Below are positions 1 through 9,613 of a stretch of DNA of 42,533 nucleotides, one piece after another. Origin of the DNA: Sulfurimonas sp. (lineage in GTDB: Bacteria > Campylobacterota > Campylobacteria > Campylobacterales > Sulfurimonadaceae); NCBI GenBank assembly GCA_027068455.1, contig JAMOSN010000057.1, positions 1 to 42,533 of the forward strand. Direction: 5' to 3'. Position 1 is the first letter of the stretch, and the number at the start of each line of letters is the position of its first letter. The notes beneath the pieces were generated by a model. It was not told the origin of the DNA, made no database searches, and was given only the letters and a program-made list of their open reading frames with translations. A program made the position numbers and the translations under genes.

Positions 1-1595
1 CCATTTTCGTCACGAACAAGAGCATGAAGATAGATATCTTTAAATGGAAGCTCACCAATAAAGTGCTCACCCATCATCATCATACGAGCAACCCAGAAGA
101 AGAGGATGTCAAATCCAGTGATAAGGAGTGCATTTGGATAAAACTCTTTCATATCTTCAGACTTGAAGAGTTTGTCCATCTCTACATCACCATTTCCCCA
201 ACCTAACGTTGAAAAAGGCCATAGTGCAGAAGAGAACCAAGTATCTAGTACATCAGGGTCTTGTGTGAAGTTTTTAGAAGCACATTTTGGACACGCAGCA
301 GGGTGTTCTTCAGTTGATGCAAACTCATGTCCACAATCATCACAATAAAATACAGGGATCTGATGCCCCCACCAAAGTTGACGGCTGATACACCAGTCAC
401 GAAGCTCACCCATCCAAGAGTTGTAAGAGTTTATCCAGTGTGGTGGGAAAAATTTTGCTTCACCGTCATTTGTTTTTTTGATAGAGTTATCAGCTACCTC
501 TTTACGTACAAACCATTGTTTTGAGATGTAAGGCTCCACTACATTTTTACAGCGATAACAATGCCCCACTTGGTGTTTGTGGTCTTCGATTTTTACGATA
601 AATCCCTCTTCATCAAGACGTTTTACGATAATGTCACGTGCTTGAAGACGCTCTAAGCCTTTAAACTCACCAGCGTATTCATTTAAAATACCTTTTTCAT
701 CAAAAACAGTGATAAACTCCAAATCGTGTCGTTTACCAACCTCGTAGTCGTTTTGGTCATGAGCTGGAGTTACTTTTACCACACCAGTACCAAACTCCAT
801 ATCTACGTGCGTATCAGCGATTATTTTTACCGTTCTATCAAGTAAAGGGAGTTGAATCTCTTTACCGATGATATCTTTGTAGCGCTCATCATCAGGATGT
901 ACCATAACAGCCGTATCACCAAAATATGTCTCAGGACGTGTTGTAGCAACCTCTACAAAGCCGCTTCCATCAGCAAAAGGATACTTGATGTGGTAAAATT
1001 TACCATCTTCTTCTTCATGTTCCACCTCAATATCTGAAAGAGCACCATCGTGTGTACACCAGTTGACCATATAGTTACCACGAACAATGAGACCCTCATT
1101 ATACAGATGAACAAATGCTTCACGTACAGATTTTTGCAATCCTTCATCCATTGTAAAACGCTCTCTCTCCCATGCAGGAGAAACACCCATCTTACGAAGT
1201 TGTTCTGTCATAATACCAGCAGATTCAGCTTTCCATTTCCAAGCACGCTCTAAAAATGCTTCACGGCCAATCTCTTCTTTTGTTGTTCCTTCAGCAAGAA
1301 GCTGCTTCTCTACAACATTTTGTGTAGCAATTCCTGCGTGGTCTGTTCCTGGTTGCCAGAGAGTTTTGTACCCATCCATTCTTTTGTAACGAGTGATGAT
1401 ATCTTGGAGTGTAAATGTAAGTGCGTGACCGATGTGAAGACGTCCAGTAACATTTGGTGGTGGCATCATGATGGCAAAGTTTTTGCCTTCTTCTTGGATA
1501 GCTTTGTTGCCATCAACTTCGAAGTATTTGCGCTCCTCCCAAATTTTGTAGTATCTATCTTCTGTAGCTTGTGGATTGTATTTGTTATCTGACAT
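1..1595 (-). CDS. valS: Valyl-tRNA synthetase (C-terminus truncated by window edge)
   Basis: Open minus frame, not in the ORF track because it runs off the left edge. Reads MSDNKYNPQATEDRYYKIWEERKYFEVDG...NFAIMMPPPNVTGRLHIGHALTFTLQDIITRYKRMDGYKTLWQPGTDHAGIATQ, with class I HIGH motif and ValS-type PPPNVTG. Confidence 0.95.
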   Translation of the reverse strand, partial: MSDNKYNPQATEDRYYKIWEERKYFEVDGNKAIQEEGKNFAIMMPPPNVTGRLHIGHALTFTLQDIITRYKRMDGYKTLWQPGTDHAGIATQNVVEKQLLAEGTTKEEIGREAFLERAWKWKAESAGIMTEQLRKMGVSPAWERERFTMDEGLQKSVREAFVHLYNEGLIVRGNYMVNWCTHDGALSDIEVEHEEEDGKFYHIKYPFADGSGFVEVATTRPETYFGDTAVMVHPDDERYKDIIGKEIQLPLLDRTVKIIADTHVDMEFGTGVVKVTPAHDQNDYEVGKRHDLEFITVFDEKGILNEYAGEFKGLERLQARDIIVKRLDEEGFIVKIEDHKHQVGHCYRCKNVVEPYISKQWFVRKEVADNSIKKTNDGEAKFFPPHWINSYNSWMGELRDWCISRQLWWGHQIPVFYCDDCGHEFASTEEHPAACPKCASKNFTQDPDVLDTWFSSALWPFSTLGWGNGDVEMDKLFKSEDMKEFYPNALLITGFDILFFWVARMMMMGEHFIGELPFKDIYLHALVRDEN

Positions 1596-1669
1596 ATAAT
1601 CGCCTTAAAATCTGTGATTTAAAAATTGCGCGATTATAGCCAAAATGTGGTTATAAAAAGATTAGATGG

Positions 1670-2494
1670 TTATATGCCAGTGATACGTTTTTTAATCTCT
1701 ATCTTGTCTTTATACATATTTTTATCTGCAAGTTCAATCACTGTGCCGAGTTCATCACCTTTTTTAAAAGGGGTGATTCCATATGAGAAGCTTGTTTTAA
1801 AAGTTGTATCATGAGCTTTGAGTTTTTTAGTTAAAATAGTCTCTCTAGTTTCATGAAGAAGTTGTTTAATGTTTTTGAGAGAAAAGTTGTTATCAAAAAG
1901 AACTATAAACTCATCACCACCATAGCGTACAATATTTTTATCGATTTTTTTAAGTTGGTTGGCTATAAAGATAAGTACTTTATCACCTATAACATGCCCA
2001 TGAGTGTCATTAATTTGTTTGAAATAGTTAAGATCGATGATTGCTAAGATACCATTTGTTTTAAATAATTGAGATTCTTCATCAATATAGTTGTCATGCA
2101 ACCATTTTCTGTTATAAACATGAGTAAGTTCATCTTTATATACAGAAGCTTTTAGTTTTTCTATCTCATATCTGAGTGATTCTGTTTCTTTTAAAATATC
2201 ATTTAATATGTTGTTATCTTTTTCTTTGATGGCGTGAATTGCCTTAGAAGTATTTTTACTAAGTACTTGAACACTTTTAGAGGCTTGATCTTGGAGTTCA
2301 GTAAGATTGGAACATTCTGTTTTCATAAGATCATGAGCCAACTCCTCTTCATTTTCTATGGTTTGGTTATGTTTTAAAGCAAATTCAGAAAAAATGGAAG
2401 CATACATACTTGGAGTAACAACATTAAGTTGGTCTATAGAATCTTTTGTTTCATTTGATATCACTTCCAATATCTTTTTGTCTATTTGCTGCAT
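1670..2494 (-). CDS. GGDEF-domain diguanylate cyclase
   Basis: DELTHVYNRKWL...IIDLNYFKQINDTHGHVIGDKVL...RYGGDEFIVLF; intact GGDEF signature, helical N-terminus without a recognised sensor domain. Confidence 0.9.
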   Translation of the reverse strand: MQQIDKKILEVISNETKDSIDQLNVVTPSMYASIFSEFALKHNQTIENEEELAHDLMKTECSNLTELQDQASKSVQVLSKNTSKAIHAIKEKDNNILNDILKETESLRYEIEKLKASVYKDELTHVYNRKWLHDNYIDEESQLFKTNGILAIIDLNYFKQINDTHGHVIGDKVLIFIANQLKKIDKNIVRYGGDEFIVLFDNNFSLKNIKQLLHETRETILTKKLKAHDTTFKTSFSYGITPFKKGDELGTVIELADKNMYKDKIEIKKRITGI

Positions 2495-2630
2495 AATAAA
2501 AATTCCTATCTAAATAATGTTATTAATAAAATCCTAACATATAGATTTATTAAATCTTATTAAAAGTATCAAAATTTTGATACAAAAAAAAATATGGGAA
2601 AATTAATCATAAAAAAAGTATAATCCCGCC

Positions 2631-4712
2631 ATGCCTTTATCACGTCTTAATGAAGAACAGCACGCTGCTGCTACATCTACACAAAGTAAAAACCTTATTA
2701 TCGCCTCTGCAGGAACAGGAAAAACATCAACTATTGTTGGTCGTATCGCCTATCTTCTTCAAAATGGTATTGCACCTCAAGAGATTTTACTCCTTACCTT
2801 TACCAATAAAGCTGCTGCTGAGATGGTAGCTCGTGTAGCAGAATATTTTGGAAGTGAAGTTGCCAAAAAAATAGATGCTGGGACATTTCATGCTGTAAGC
2901 TACAGATGGTTGAAAAAAAAAGATAAAAAGATAGTTTTAAAGCAACAACGAGAGCTCAAAACCCTTTTTCGCTCTGTTTATGAAAAACGCTCTTTTGGGC
3001 ATTTAGATGCAGAAGTACCACCATACGGTGGGAACCATCTATATGATTTGTATTCTTATTACCAAAATACAGAACTGAGTAAAGATTTTGAAAGCTGGCT
3101 TATTGAGAACTATCCAGAACATGAACTCTTTGCCATGATATATGCCGATATTGTTGATGAGTTTGAAGCTTTGAAAACAGAATACGGTTTTGTTAACTTT
3201 AATGATCTGCTTTTACATTTTCGTGCTATGTGTAAAAACGAAAATCTAGGCTACAAAGAGGTGCTTGTTGATGAGTATCAAGATACCAATGCACTTCAAG
3301 GCACACTTATCGATGCAATGCAACCACCTTCACTTTTTTGTGTAGGTGATTATGATCAGTCGATTTACGCCTTTAATGGTGCGGATATCAATATCATCGC
3401 TTCTTTTACAAAAAAATATCCTGATGCTGTTGTTCATACGCTTACAAAGAACTACCGTTCAAGTATGCCTATACTCTCTTTGGCAAATAAAGTAATAGAG
3501 ATTAATGAACGTATCTATCCTAAAAAACTGGAAGTAACACGCAAATTTGATGCAAAAGCACCGACGTTGCTGGCATTTGATGAACTTTTTGATCAGTATC
3601 ATGGTGTTGCTGCAAAGATTCAGGAATCTCAAACGCCACATGAAGATATAGCGGTGATCTTTCGCAATAACTCCTCAGCTGATGGGATAGAAGTTGGACT
3701 TCGTGAACTTGGTATAAAGTGTAAACGAAAAGGGGGTACAAGTTTTTTTGATTCTCGGGAAGTTAAAGCTATCCTGGATTTATATACTTTGTTAGTAAAT
3801 GAGGCTGATATGATGGCATTTATTCATCTTTTTGAGTTTGCACGGGGGATTGGAAGTGCGATGGCAAAAGAGCTCTATATTGCACTGAAAACTCTTGGGC
3901 ATGGAAAGTTGTTTTATGGTCTTTATGCGGCAGATGAATCTATAAAAAATCCTTTTGAAAAAAGAAAACTCAATCATCAGTTAGGTCTTTTTGATGACTT
4001 TATAGAGCTTGGAGCTGTGGGCAAGTTTGCAAAACTCGGTTTTGAAGCAAAGTTTATGAAAAATCCTATTTTAAAGCATCCCAAACTCACCAAAGACAAT
4101 GCAACTTTTTTACATAATTTTTATTTGTTATTTAGAGATTTAAAAGGGATTAAACAACCTAAAACTGTTGTAAAAAAAATCGCATCTTCTGAACTCTTTG
4201 GTTACATAGTTGATGTACTTTCCACAAAAAGAGCAACACTTAAAGATGGAAGTGTCGATGAAAAACAAAGAGAGGAGTCTAAAACACGTATAACACGCAA
4301 GATGGTTTTACTGCAAGAGTTGGCAAAACCTTACGGTGAACATGATAGATTTTTAAATGCGATGATACTTGGCTCTTCAGACTTAACACAAGGGGAGGGT
4401 GTGAATCTTTTGAGTGTACACGCAAGTAAAGGGCTTGAGTATAAAGAAGTATATGTTGTTGATTTGATGGATGGACGCTTTCCAAACCGTAAGCTTATGG
4501 TTCGAGGTGGCAGTCTTGATGAAGAGAGACGACTTTTTTATGTTGCAGTCACACGAGCCAAAGATATTCTCTATCTGAGTTATGCAAAATATGACAAGAT
4601 TAAAAAACAAAATTTTTTGCCAAGTCAGTTTTTATATGAAGCAGGGCTTGTTCCCAAGGATGAAAACTATACATCCTTGGTTATGAAAGAAGCAGATAAA
4701 GAGGAAGACTAA
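2631..4712 (+). CDS. UvrD/Rep/PcrA-family ATP-dependent DNA helicase
   Basis: Walker A ASAGTGKTSTIVGR, LLTFTNKAAAEM, VDEYQDTN, VGDYDQSIYAFNGA, LSVHASKGLEYKEVYVV, VAVTRAK motifs. Confidence 0.95.
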   Translation: MPLSRLNEEQHAAATSTQSKNLIIASAGTGKTSTIVGRIAYLLQNGIAPQEILLLTFTNKAAAEMVARVAEYFGSEVAKKIDAGTFHAVSYRWLKKKDKKIVLKQQRELKTLFRSVYEKRSFGHLDAEVPPYGGNHLYDLYSYYQNTELSKDFESWLIENYPEHELFAMIYADIVDEFEALKTEYGFVNFNDLLLHFRAMCKNENLGYKEVLVDEYQDTNALQGTLIDAMQPPSLFCVGDYDQSIYAFNGADINIIASFTKKYPDAVVHTLTKNYRSSMPILSLANKVIEINERIYPKKLEVTRKFDAKAPTLLAFDELFDQYHGVAAKIQESQTPHEDIAVIFRNNSSADGIEVGLRELGIKCKRKGGTSFFDSREVKAILDLYTLLVNEADMMAFIHLFEFARGIGSAMAKELYIALKTLGHGKLFYGLYAADESIKNPFEKRKLNHQLGLFDDFIELGAVGKFAKLGFEAKFMKNPILKHPKLTKDNATFLHNFYLLFRDLKGIKQPKTVVKKIASSELFGYIVDVLSTKRATLKDGSVDEKQREESKTRITRKMVLLQELAKPYGEHDRFLNAMILGSSDLTQGEGVNLLSVHASKGLEYKEVYVVDLMDGRFPNRKLMVRGGSLDEERRLFYVAVTRAKDILYLSYAKYDKIKKQNFLPSQFLYEAGLVPKDENYTSLVMKEADKEED
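3536..3544 (+). repeat. AACACGCAA word, exact
   Basis: Exact match in helicase gene; encodes V-TRK frame. Confidence 0.9.
4292..4300 (+). repeat. AACACGCAA word, exact
   Basis: Exact match in helicase gene; I-TRK frame. Confidence 0.9.
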
Positions 4713-5494
4713 GCTTCACTCCGTAATTTTCTTACCTCTATAAAGTAGCTATGCCCCAAATAGATAACATAAAATACAGAAGCAAAAAAGATAACAAAAG
4801 GGATAAGTGAAAGAAGATAGAGTGCTAAAGTTTTCATTCGCAGTGTGCTGCCATGGAAAAACTTGATCTTCATTGCTTCCTCTTTTGTGCAGATGTTTGA
4901 ACTTACATCATAGGTTATCATCTTATGAAAAAAGTAGTAAAGGGGAAAGTTAAAAGCTATCACATTGATAACAGGGATAAAATACAATGGAACAAATACA
5001 ATAAACAATACAACCATAACCAAAGCCCACTTTATGGTTAGTACAATCCCTTCAATAGCGTTGGAATATCCAATCATCTCTACATCATCATAGTGGCGTA
5101 TTTTTATTTCATACAAGATTGAATGTGTTAAAAAACCGATAATTAATACAGCTACAAATATAGAAGCATAAAGTGTTATAAAACCACCAATGGTATAGAC
5201 TAGAAATGAAGCTATCCATGATGTCAATGCACTGCTCATTAAAAACTTGATGATTGCTGTGTCTTCTAAAGTTGCTGAAAAACTTTCAGTATGAGGTACA
5301 CCGTTTTCGATACTCATCTGTGAACTCTCTACAGTCATTGTACCGAGCTGGTCAAGACCAATACCAGCAACTACAAAAAAGAGTATGTAAAGAACAATCA
5401 TAGAAAGTACGAAAGGAAGAATGGAGTACTGCAACATTTTTGCAGTAAAGAGATCCTTTAGACTTTTTGAGAGAATACTTGGTTCATTATCCAT
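4709..5494 (-). CDS. EI24-domain (CysZ-like) membrane protein
   Basis: Multi-TM protein with PLYFIPVINVIAFNFPLYYFFHKM pattern typical of EI24 proteins. Confidence 0.65.
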   Translation of the reverse strand: MDNEPSILSKSLKDLFTAKMLQYSILPFVLSMIVLYILFFVVAGIGLDQLGTMTVESSQMSIENGVPHTESFSATLEDTAIIKFLMSSALTSWIASFLVYTIGGFITLYASIFVAVLIIGFLTHSILYEIKIRHYDDVEMIGYSNAIEGIVLTIKWALVMVVLFIVFVPLYFIPVINVIAFNFPLYYFFHKMITYDVSSNICTKEEAMKIKFFHGSTLRMKTLALYLLSLIPFVIFFASVFYVIYLGHSYFIEVRKLRSEA

Positions 5495-5495
5495 T

Positions 5496-6017
5496 TTAGA
5501 GGTTTTCCTTTATCAGTTTAAAAGATTTGTTTGTATCATCATCACTCATAGCTCCAGATTTATAAAAAAGCACTTTACCATCTTTATCAAATATGATGAT
5601 ATTAGAAGCATCATCTGCTACTTCCCACTCTTTGACAAGTACAGAGCTTTTATCTTTTACATAGATAGTATTTGGAAACTCTTCTTGTTTGGAGCTAAGG
5701 ATTTTTTCTATAACGAAGTTTGGTTTCCATGTTGCAGCAAGATTGATAATGGCTATACTTTGAAAATGAAGATTGTTCTCTTTTTTAAATTTTTTAAGAG
5801 CTTGTGTATAGTGTTCATTTACATCTTTTTCATCAGGATCTACATAAAACATAACAAATACATTTCCTTTGAGGGTATTTGAGTTCCAAGCAGAACCATC
5901 TTTGACAAGTCCACCGTTATCACCTTCGATTATCACTTGTTTTGGTGTTTCTCCTACTGTGAGGGCACTAAGGTTGAGTGTTAGCAGCAAGGCTGTAAGT
6001 GTTGCTTTTATTCTCAT
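5496..6017 (-). CDS. YtfJ-like periplasmic thioredoxin-fold protein
   Basis: Signal peptide; GNVFVMFYVDPDEKDVNEHYTQALKKF...IIIFDKDGKVLFYKSG pattern. Confidence 0.6.
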   Translation of the reverse strand: MRIKATLTALLLTLNLSALTVGETPKQVIIEGDNGGLVKDGSAWNSNTLKGNVFVMFYVDPDEKDVNEHYTQALKKFKKENNLHFQSIAIINLAATWKPNFVIEKILSSKQEEFPNTIYVKDKSSVLVKEWEVADDASNIIIFDKDGKVLFYKSGAMSDDDTNKSFKLIKENL

Positions 6018-6976
6018 AATTTACTCCAGAGTTTTTTATTGAGTTTTAACTCTTCTATGATGCCAACGGCTAAATGAAGAGTTTGTATATATTCCATCGC
6101 TATTTTATACTTTAAAAGTGAATGAAATACAGATGGTTCAAATAAGTCTTTATTATATTCAATGGCTATATGGATATTTTTGTTGACAAATGAGACAGAT
6201 ACAGGGTGTTTGGAGCGTTTTTTAAGGATAAGAAGTTTTTCCATAAAAGCTGGTGTTAAAATATAACGTGCTTCGATTTGGTCTGTTCCATAAACAACGA
6301 ACTCTTTTTCAAATGCAGGATTGTCCATCTTTACCAAATCAGCTCTTTGAAAATTATTTTGTTGCAAGAGATGTCCTAAATAATCACCAAATGTTTTTTG
6401 TGCAGTATCTGGTAAAATAACTGTACGTCCGTGAAAGTTCTTGTTAAATTCACTGACGATAAATAAACCCATAAAGATAGTTGTGTATTCTTCATTTCCT
6501 TTGGAATTTTCATGTTTTGTTTCTACCTGAAGATCGGAGAATTTGATAGCAACATTATCTATTGTTCCTTGAACATAGTCATTGCCAGTTATACGGTCAG
6601 GTTCACTTGTAAAGAGTTTAGATTGGACAAAGTAATGTGATGGCAGATGAAGTGATGGTGAGTAGGTGAGATTTTTATCGATTGCTTTTATCAAAGGTGC
6701 AATAATTTTAAATTTAAAATCATTTGTATAGTCTTTAATAAGCCACCTGTATAAAAATCCCATTCCTGCTATATAGATAAAAACAACTCCAAAAAGAGCT
6801 TCAGTACTGGCATCATAACTTAAAAGAAAAAGAGTGATTATCCCTATTAAAAGTGTATAAAAAAAACCTATACCAATAAGTTTATTTTTTATTTTTTTAC
6901 GCTCATCTTCCAATTCTTGAAGTGACGGATAAAGATGTTTATAATAAATATCGGTGAGTTCACTAACTGTTTTCAT
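6014..6976 (-). CDS. DUF3137-domain membrane protein
   Basis: Two N-terminal TM segments; GNDYVQGTIDNVAIKFSDLQVE...FMGLFIVSEFNKNFHGRTVILPD, typical of proteins paired with LemA. Confidence 0.75.
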   Translation of the reverse strand: MKTVSELTDIYYKHLYPSLQELEDERKKIKNKLIGIGFFYTLLIGIITLFLLSYDASTEALFGVVFIYIAGMGFLYRWLIKDYTNDFKFKIIAPLIKAIDKNLTYSPSLHLPSHYFVQSKLFTSEPDRITGNDYVQGTIDNVAIKFSDLQVETKHENSKGNEEYTTIFMGLFIVSEFNKNFHGRTVILPDTAQKTFGDYLGHLLQQNNFQRADLVKMDNPAFEKEFVVYGTDQIEARYILTPAFMEKLLILKKRSKHPVSVSFVNKNIHIAIEYNKDLFEPSVFHSLLKYKIAMEYIQTLHLAVGIIEELKLNKKLWSKL

Positions 6977-6979
6977 ATT

Positions 6980-7537
6980 TTAAGATGCAAAAAGCTCTTT
7001 TACATTAACATTTTCTCTTTGTTCTTTAGGAATCTCAAACACCTCTTTGCGTGTATAACCCATAGCATTTGCCATAAAGTTTGTAGGGATCTGCTCTAAA
7101 GCATTGTTGTAGTCCGTTACAGCTTGGTTGTATGCTCTTCTAGCTGCTGCTATTTGTTCCTCTACCTCAGAGAGAGTATGCTGGAGATGAATCACATTTT
7201 CATTGGCTTTGAGTTCTGGATAGTTCTCAACTGCAATCATTATAGAACCTAATGCTGAAGTAATCTGTGCATCAAGTTTTATTTTTTCATTATCTGAAAT
7301 ATTTGGTTTGTTTGCTTCAGCACGCAGTTTAGTAATATCTTCAAGTATAGATCTCTCATGCTCCATATATTTACTGACAGAGGCAACAAGATTTGGTATG
7401 AGGTCATAACGTTTTTTGAGTTGCGTATCGATGGAAGCAAAGATATTTTCTACCTGATTCTTTTTTGCAACTAAAGAGTTGTACATTAAAATCAAAAGTA
7501 TAATAACAACTATGAGAATAATTAAAGGTGTTGACAT
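6980..7537 (-). CDS. lemA: LemA family protein
   Basis: N-terminal TM, NSLVAKKNQVENIFASIDTQLKKRYDLIPNLV, AYNQAVTDYNNALEQIPTNFMANAMGY. Confidence 0.92.
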   Translation of the reverse strand: MSTPLIILIVVIILLILMYNSLVAKKNQVENIFASIDTQLKKRYDLIPNLVASVSKYMEHERSILEDITKLRAEANKPNISDNEKIKLDAQITSALGSIMIAVENYPELKANENVIHLQHTLSEVEEQIAAARRAYNQAVTDYNNALEQIPTNFMANAMGYTRKEVFEIPKEQRENVNVKELFAS

Positions 7538-7568
7538 TATGTATCCTTTTTGTTTTCTTTTAACCTTA

Positions 7569-7688
7569 TTATAGCAAAGTTAGAATCGAACGCAGTTTCT
7601 TCTTCCCAATCGCTTCACTAATTGTTTGATTGATATCAATAGAAACTACATTTATACTTGCAATATCATTGGCATTTGGAAATCTCAT
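7569..7688 (-). pseudogene. Short ORF resembling the N-terminus of a CBS-domain protein, possibly a truncated remnant
   Basis: Minus strand MRFPNANDIASINVVSIDINQTISEAIGKKKLRSILTLL*; VVSIDINQTISEAI resembles the start of a CBS domain but the ORF ends after 39 aa. Confidence 0.35.
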
Positions 7689-7722
7689 ACTACTCTTTTT
7701 CTTATAATATCAAAAATAATAT

Positions 7723-8919
7723 TTAATTATGATGAAGCTTCTTTTTAATAATATCCTGTGCTGCCAAATAGCCACTCGCCCAGGCAAAAGCAAAGTTAAA
7801 TCCACCACGGCGACCCACAACATCTAACACCTCTCCTGTAAAATAGAGGTTCTTTTTTTTGTAGGATTCAAAGGTTTTAGGATTTATCTCTTGCGTGTTA
7901 ACACCACCGCCACTTACCTCTGCGTGTCTAAATCCATGGGTGTCAGTAACTTCAAATTTCCAGTTAAGGATTTGATTGGCTATTTTTTTTGTAAGCTTTG
8001 TTGTGATGGGTGTTGCGTGTTGTATATCTAGCGTTTCCAAAACAGCTTTGAGTATCTTTTGAGGTAAAAGCCCTGCCAAAATATCTTCTATGCTTAAAAG
8101 AGGATTTGCTTTTGCAACTTTTTGTATATGGTTGGAGAGTTTTTGTATCGTAAACTCTGGTAAGAGATTGATACTGATATCAACAGCTTGAAAATGTAAA
8201 AGTGCCTCACTCACAAAGTGTGAAATATCCAAAATCGCAAACCCTGAAACACCATAGTTGCTAAAAAGCACATCTCCTTGTGTCTGCATCTCTTTTTGTC
8301 CATTTATATAGAGTGAAACCTCTGTAAAGATTTTTGCCCCTGTCATCTTTTTGACAATCTTCTCTCTTAGATGAAGCTGCACGAGACTTGGAAATGTTGG
8401 GATGATGGTATGTCCAAACTCCTGTGCAAATGTGTATCCGTCTGCACAACCGCCAAGATGGGATGCAGCTTCACTTCCTGTGGCAACAACAACTGCATCA
8501 TAGTCTTTAAAAAGTGGAGTAAGTGTTGTGATTTTTGTATCGGTTAAAATCTTCACACCTAAAAGTGTTGCGTGCTGCATCAAAAGTGTTGCTACTGATT
8601 TTGCTTCATTGGAGAGGGGATAGACTCTGCCATCATCTGTTCTTTGCAGTACAAGTCCCATATCTGATACATATTTTTCAAACGCTTTGTAGTCAAAATT
8701 TTGGAGCGCATATGTAACAAAAGATGGATTTTGTGAAAAGTAATCTTGTGGTGAGAGTTGCGTGTTGGATATATTACATCGTCCATTACCTGAGACTAAA
8801 ATCTTTTTGGCAGGTTTGGAATTTTGTTCAAAAACAGTAACATTAAGACCATTTTTTGCACACTCTATCGCACATAAAAGTCCACTAGCTCCTGCTCCAA
8901 TAATGGCAATTTTTTTCAT
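7723..8919 (-). CDS. NAD(P)/FAD-dependent oxidoreductase, HI0933/BaiN family
   Basis: MKKIAIIGAGASGLLCAIECAKNG dinucleotide-binding fold; VSGNGRCNISN; GGGVNTQEINPKTFESK-type region; FTGEVLDVVGRRGGFNFAFAWASG. Start taken at the MKKIAIIG methionine rather than the longer track ORF. Confidence 0.92.
   Translation of the reverse strand: MKKIAIIGAGASGLLCAIECAKNGLNVTVFEQNSKPAKKILVSGNGRCNISNTQLSPQDYFSQNPSFVTYALQNFDYKAFEKYVSDMGLVLQRTDDGRVYPLSNEAKSVATLLMQHATLLGVKILTDTKITTLTPLFKDYDAVVVATGSEAASHLGGCADGYTFAQEFGHTIIPTFPSLVQLHLREKIVKKMTGAKIFTEVSLYINGQKEMQTQGDVLFSNYGVSGFAILDISHFVSEALLHFQAVDISINLLPEFTIQKLSNHIQKVAKANPLLSIEDILAGLLPQKILKAVLETLDIQHATPITTKLTKKIANQILNWKFEVTDTHGFRHAEVSGGGVNTQEINPKTFESYKKKNLYFTGEVLDVVGRRGGFNFAFAWASGYLAAQDIIKKKLHHN
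7891..7899 (-). repeat. AACACGCAA word, exact
   Basis: TTGCGTGTT on + strand; NTQ in oxidoreductase. Confidence 0.9.
8013..8021 (-). repeat. AACACGCAA word, exact
   Basis: TTGCGTGTT on + strand; QHAT frame in oxidoreductase. Confidence 0.9.
8758..8766 (-). repeat. AACACGCAA word, exact
   Basis: TTGCGTGTT on + strand; NTQ in oxidoreductase. Confidence 0.9.
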
Positions 8920-8921
8920 TT

Positions 8922-9611
8922 TTACAGTACCTCCCATGGTGTAGCATACTCTTTGAGAGCTTCTTTGCAAGCATCACTTACAAATCTCTCCCCCTCTAAA
9001 GGTGCAAGTGTAAAGTGGTAAGTTGTATTTTTATAGTTAAAGGTGAGTCCATAAGCATGCAAATATCCCCTTTGCTCTTTTTTTGCGTCTATAGCATTAG
9101 CATAGCGGATATCTCCTACTATGGGGGCACCTATACTTTTGAGTGCAACACGCAACTGATGGGTTTTGCCTGTATAGGGTTTGAGAAGAAAAAGTCTCTC
9201 ATTGGGTTGAATAGATTTTGAACAAAACTGCGTAACGGCTGGATTGTTTTTGCTTTGAAGTAACTTGTAGCTTCCTCTTCTTGAGAGTGCCATATCTGCT
9301 TTTATCCACCCTTGCTTTTTCTTTGGTTTTTTTGTTGCAATGGCTAGATAATATTTTTGAATCTCTTTATTTTGAAACATGGTGGCAAAATCATTGGCAA
9401 CTTTACTTGACTTGGCAAGTATCAAAAGACCCGAAGTCATCTTATCAAGCCTGTGAACACTTAAAAGATTAGGGTGAAACATCTTTTGCGCAAGCACAAC
9501 ACAGCCAGCCTCGTTATCTTCTGAATGGAAGTTGAGATTGGCAGGTTTATAGAGAATGAGAAAATCATCATTTTCATAATGGACGAAGATAGTATGGTTT
9601 GGTGTTTGCAT
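8922..9611 (-). CDS. RluA-family pseudouridine synthase
   Basis: FLILYKPANLNFHS, LLSVHRLDKMTSGLLILAKS, KPYTGKTHQLRVALKSIGAPIVGD. Confidence 0.93.
   Translation of the reverse strand: MQTPNHTIFVHYENDDFLILYKPANLNFHSEDNEAGCVVLAQKMFHPNLLSVHRLDKMTSGLLILAKSSKVANDFATMFQNKEIQKYYLAIATKKPKKKQGWIKADMALSRRGSYKLLQSKNNPAVTQFCSKSIQPNERLFLLKPYTGKTHQLRVALKSIGAPIVGDIRYANAIDAKKEQRGYLHAYGLTFNYKNTTYHFTLAPLEGERFVSDACKEALKEYATPWEVL
9147..9155 (+). repeat. AACACGCAA word, exact
   Basis: Antisense to the RluA-family gene; encodes LRV there. Confidence 0.9.
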
Positions 9612-9613
9612 AG

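Noticed and set aside
1670-2494. GGDEF protein as part of a novel signalling system
   Set aside because: Catalytic motif is canonical, there is no linked effector and GGDEF proteins are common; nothing unusual beyond the unassigned N-terminus.
4654-4680. Hairpin CCAAGGATG-aaaactata-CATCCTTGG near the 3' end of the helicase gene
   Set aside because: It lies inside the coding sequence with no T-tract; it could aid termination at the overlapping convergent junction but is not supported enough to call.
4709-7537. EI24 / YtfJ-like / DUF3137 / LemA run as a new system
   Set aside because: LemA paired with DUF3137-type proteins is a familiar arrangement, and the other two are common single genes; no clear evidence of a joint novel function.
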